From contig NZ_CP107928.1 of NCBI RefSeq assembly GCF_036030735.1, positions 806,001 through 870,000 of the forward strand: a stretch of 64,000 nt of DNA. Reading direction: 5' to 3'. The DNA is from Streptomyces sp. NBC_00425 (lineage in GTDB: Bacteria; Actinomycetota; Actinomycetes; Streptomycetales; Streptomycetaceae). Below are positions 61,845 to 64,000 of the stretch, in pieces. A model generated the notes under the pieces. The model had not been told where the DNA came from. It saw only the letters and a list, made by a program, of their open reading frames with translations, and did not search any database. The translations under genes were made by a program, and so were the position numbers. Each line of letters opens with the position of its first letter. Within the stretch, counting starts at the first letter, position 1.

Positions 61845-63127
61845 CGCGCACCTTCCGCGGAGATCTGTGAGACGCAGGGCTGGAACTTGCCGCTGCGTTC
61901 GCCGGCGATGTAGTCGACGGCCTCGACCCGCACCGGATTCGGCGCCAGGGCTTCGGTCAGTCGGTCGGTGAGCGCGGCGATGCCGTCGGTCCGCGCGTCG
62001 GTCTCGGGGATGTACCGGAAGGTGCACGCTCCGGTGCGGTCCTGCTCCAGCTTGTAGACCTCGATGCCGGGTGCGTCGCCGACCACGGCGTCGACGGCGC
62101 CCGGCGAGACGACACGGCCGTCCGACAGCTGGATCATGTGGGTGGCACGGCCCTCGATCCGCACGAGGGGCAGTTCGCTGCCGCAGCCGCAGGCGCCGCC
62201 CACGGGGGTGAAGTGGTCCCCTGTGGCGTACCGGATGCGGGGGACGAGCGCGTCGTCCTTGGTGGTGACGTACAGCTCGCCCGTCTCGCCGTCCGCGACG
62301 GGCTCGCCGTCGCGGACGAACTCCACGTGGAAGTCCTGGTCGTTGATGTGCCGCATCCCGTCGTGGCACTCGAACCCGAGGTAGCCGAGCTCGGACATGC
62401 CGATCATGTCGCCGATCGCCAGGTCCGGCCCCATGAACTCCTCGATCTGGCGTCGCGCCACCCGGGTCATGAGGGTGTATCCGCTCACCAGGTGCAGCCG
62501 GCGCGGCGAGGTGATCCGGCGGCCGAGCCGGCGCGCCCACCTCGTCAGGAACGCGAAGTGCGTCGAGTCCACCACCAGGAGATCGGGTTCGTAGAGCTCG
62601 ATCTCGTCGAGGGCCTTGACGATCTGCCACTCCGGTGTGGCCAGGAGGTCGTGGGCCACGGTCAGCACCAGGGTGCCGTCCGCGAGCGTGCGGTCCTCCA
62701 TGGTCGAGAAGCCCGTGGCGCATTCCACGTCCGAGCAGTTCGGCGGGGCGAAGCGGCAGATCCTGGGACGGCTGCCGGGACGCCACAGCTCGTCGAAGCG
62801 GCGGTTCACGCCGAGTGCGGTCGCCTGCCGCCTGGCCAGGTCGTAGGCGAGGATGGCGCTGTTCAGCCGCTCGCCGGAGGTTCCGGAGCTCTGGAAGCGC
62901 ATGACGTGCGGCGAGTTGAGGGTGTAGCCCTTGGCCAGCACCCCGGCGGGGAAGTTCCGCCGGTAGTGGGACTTGGAGGTGGGCGGCAGCCGATGGAAGT
63001 CCGCCAGGCCCCGGATGTCCTCCGGCCGCAGACCGCTGGCTTCCATGTGCTTGCGGAAGAAGACGGTGTTGTCGAACGCGTAGGCGATCTCTTCGCGTAC
63101 GGCTTCGAAGGTCGTCGAGTCGCTCAT
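61841..63127 (-). CDS. PaaK-like acyl-adenylating/CoA-ligase family protein
   Basis: 428 residues from ATG 63127, overlapping the upstream stop as ATGA. The adenylation P-loop SSGTSGE is at 80-86 and the late RIRYATGDHFTPVGGACGCG region near 300-316 corresponds to the PaaK core with a Cys-rich insert. The C-terminal AMP-binding subdomain follows (RIEGRATHMIQL, near residue 325). It would activate a carboxylic acid as adenylate or thioester. It is shorter than phenylacetate-CoA ligases only at the C-terminus. Substrate unknown. Confidence 0.75.
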   Translation of the reverse strand: MSDSTTFEAVREEIAYAFDNTVFFRKHMEASGLRPEDIRGLADFHRLPPTSKSHYRRNFPAGVLAKGYTLNSPHVMRFQSSGTSGERLNSAILAYDLARRQATALGVNRRFDELWRPGSRPRICRFAPPNCSDVECATGFSTMEDRTLADGTLVLTVAHDLLATPEWQIVKALDEIELYEPDLLVVDSTHFAFLTRWARRLGRRITSPRRLHLVSGYTLMTRVARRQIEEFMGPDLAIGDMIGMSELGYLGFECHDGMRHINDQDFHVEFVRDGEPVADGETGELYVTTKDDALVPRIRYATGDHFTPVGGACGCGSELPLVRIEGRATHMIQLSDGRVVSPGAVDAVVGDAPGIEVYKLEQDRTGACTFRYIPETDARTDGIAALTDRLTEALAPNPVRVEAVDYIAGERSGKFQPCVSQISAEGAR

Positions 63128-64000
63128 GCCATGGCCACCAGGACGGTACGGGACCCGGTGTAGGGGTTCCTGCCGTGCGAGAACTGCTCGTTGTCGACGA
63201 TCATGATGTCGCCGGCCTGCCAGGGCAGGGCGATCTCCTCCGCCGCGTAGGCGGCGCGGATCTGCGCCAGATCCTCCGGGTCGAGGGGCGTGCCGTCACC
63301 GTGGAGCGCGTTGCGGGGCAGTTCGTCCTCGGCGAAGCTCTCGCGCAGCTCGCGCTCGACGTGCTCGGGAAGCGAACTGACGTGGAACAGGTTCGCCTGG
63401 TTGAACCAGACCCGCTCCCCCGTCGCCCTCGCCTCGACGGTGGCCTGCACCACGTGCCGGGTGCGCAGCCGCTCGCCGCCCAGCCACTCCGCCTGGATGC
63501 CGTGCTGTGCGCAGTAGGCGTCGACCTGGGCGCGGTCCTCGGTCTGGAAGGCCTCCTGCCAGCTCAGGTCCATTCCATGGCCGAAGTTGCGCACGTACAT
63601 CACGCCGTGCCGCTCGAAGCGCTCACGCGTGGCCTGTGGCAGCCGGGCGTGGACGCGGGCGCTGTCCGCGATGGGCGTCTCGCCGCCCGTGGCCGCCGGG
63701 ACGACGCAGGTGAGGAACAGGGTGGCCGGCCACGAGTCCGTGTACGACATCTCGTTGTGCTGCGGGATGGTCTGGTCGGCCGGGTACTCCGTGGACGTGA
63801 AGACGTTGCCGTCGACCCGTCGGCGCGGCGTGGAGCGGTTGTCGTAGTCGCGCAGCTCGCCGTCGAGCCCGGTGGCGAGTTCGGCGAGGCCCGCGGCGTC
63901 CAGCGGTGCGAAGCCGCGCAGCAGGACGGCGCCGTGCTCGTCGCGCAGCCGGGCGAGGGCGTTCCCCGAGCCCGCGAGCCACTCTCGTGCGTCGAGGCCG
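63124..64000 (-). CDS. TauD/TfdA-family Fe(II)/2OG dioxygenase (5' end outside window)
   Basis: About 291 residues are visible; the start lies beyond base 64000. The facial triad is recognisable: H-N-E around 63754-63764 (PQHNEMSYTDSWP) and the distal His in SHGRNPYTGSR near the C-terminus, with the 2OG Arg just after. It resembles SyrP-type hydroxylases acting on carrier-bound amino acids or other tailoring oxygenases. It overlaps the PaaK-like gene by ATGA and belongs to the same operon. Confidence 0.85.
   Translation of the reverse strand, partial: GLDAREWLAGSGNALARLRDEHGAVLLRGFAPLDAAGLAELATGLDGELRDYDNRSTPRRRVDGNVFTSTEYPADQTIPQHNEMSYTDSWPATLFLTCVVPAATGGETPIADSARVHARLPQATRERFERHGVMYVRNFGHGMDLSWQEAFQTEDRAQVDAYCAQHGIQAEWLGGERLRTRHVVQATVEARATGERVWFNQANLFHVSSLPEHVERELRESFAEDELPRNALHGDGTPLDPEDLAQIRAAYAAEEIALPWQAGDIMIVDNEQFSHGRNPYTGSRTVLVAMA

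Noticed and set aside
60774..61913. Plus-strand frames across the SufS-like gene
   Set aside because: Shadow composition; the minus strand has ATGA-coupled, motif-bearing genes.
1..64000. tRNA, rRNA, riboswitch or CRISPR features
   Set aside because: No cloverleaf with a CCA-type 3' end or TTCGANTC arm in a gene-free context, no rRNA-like stretch and no regularly spaced repeats were found by reading; tRNAscan-SE, Rfam and a CRISPR finder would be decisive.

Overview
The window reads as chromosomal DNA from a Streptomyces or a close actinobacterial relative. The evidence is very high G+C with strong third-position GC bias, frequent GTG/TTG starts, many long shadow frames opposite real genes, and typical streptomycete families: snapalysin with its LysR regulator, HxlR regulators, FG-GAP and ricin-type secreted enzymes, DUF4232, DUF4246 and GAP-family proteins. 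No rRNA, tRNA or CRISPR array was found. Most of the window looks like accessory or arm-type chromosome, with single genes, small divergent regulator/enzyme pairs, secreted hydrolases and several decaying gene remnants.

Layout. 1-4.1 kb: 3' end of an aminotransferase, then two convergent beta-propeller genes. 4.3-6.8 kb: an inositol-monophosphatase-like gene and an F420/NADPH-reductase-like gene opposite a LysR gene. 6.9-10.7 kb: small conserved proteins, a DHFR/RibD-like reductase, an IS5-type transposase remnant carrying a 31-bp-arm inverted repeat, and two small secreted proteins. 11.2-17.7 kb: a GH29 fucosidase with CBM and ricin domains, an alpha/beta hydrolase, and a large FG-GAP secreted protein. 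17.8-21.5 kb: a reductase/HxlR divergent pair, a VOC protein, a DUF7691-like protein and membrane-protein debris. 21.8-26.6 kb: an ABC exporter, a complete IS630-type insertion sequence (TA ends at 23955 and 25105) and a HEAT-repeat protein with a short coupled leader ORF. 26.7-32.9 kb: a VOC protein, a 1220-residue secreted clan-A-like glycosidase behind three LacI-like operators, and a DUF4246 protein.

33.0-41.2 kb: a MacB/FtsX-type export locus with two ATPases and two very large permeases; the second ATPase carries a C-terminal AbrB-like hairpin. 41.4-44.6 kb: a TetR remnant, a PASTA lipoprotein and the snpR-snpA pair (LysR and snapalysin) with its operator and terminator. 44.6-49.8 kb: a membrane protein, a VOC protein, an XRE-TM-sensor regulator, two small secreted proteins and a DMT transporter. 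49.9-53.2 kb: a three-gene operon (secreted phosphoesterase, MFS exporter, anchored propeller). 53.3-57.5 kb: an ArsR-ArsC fusion with a clear ArsR operator, an APC permease, a GAP-family protein, a small hydrophobic protein and two pseudogenes.

57.6-64 kb: a beta-hydroxyacid-dehydrogenase-like gene opposite an HxlR gene. After that comes a tightly coupled minus-strand operon entering from beyond the right edge: TauD/TfdA dioxygenase, PaaK-like ligase, SufS-like PLP enzyme, type II thioesterase, a 67-residue ORF and cysteine dioxygenase. This looks like the edge of a sulfur-linked biosynthetic cluster and is the most promising candidate for undescribed chemistry here. The other notable items are the ArsR-ArsC fusion unit, the ATPase-AbrB fusion, the membrane-anchored XRE regulator and the IS630 element whose transposase stop codon is completed by flanking DNA.
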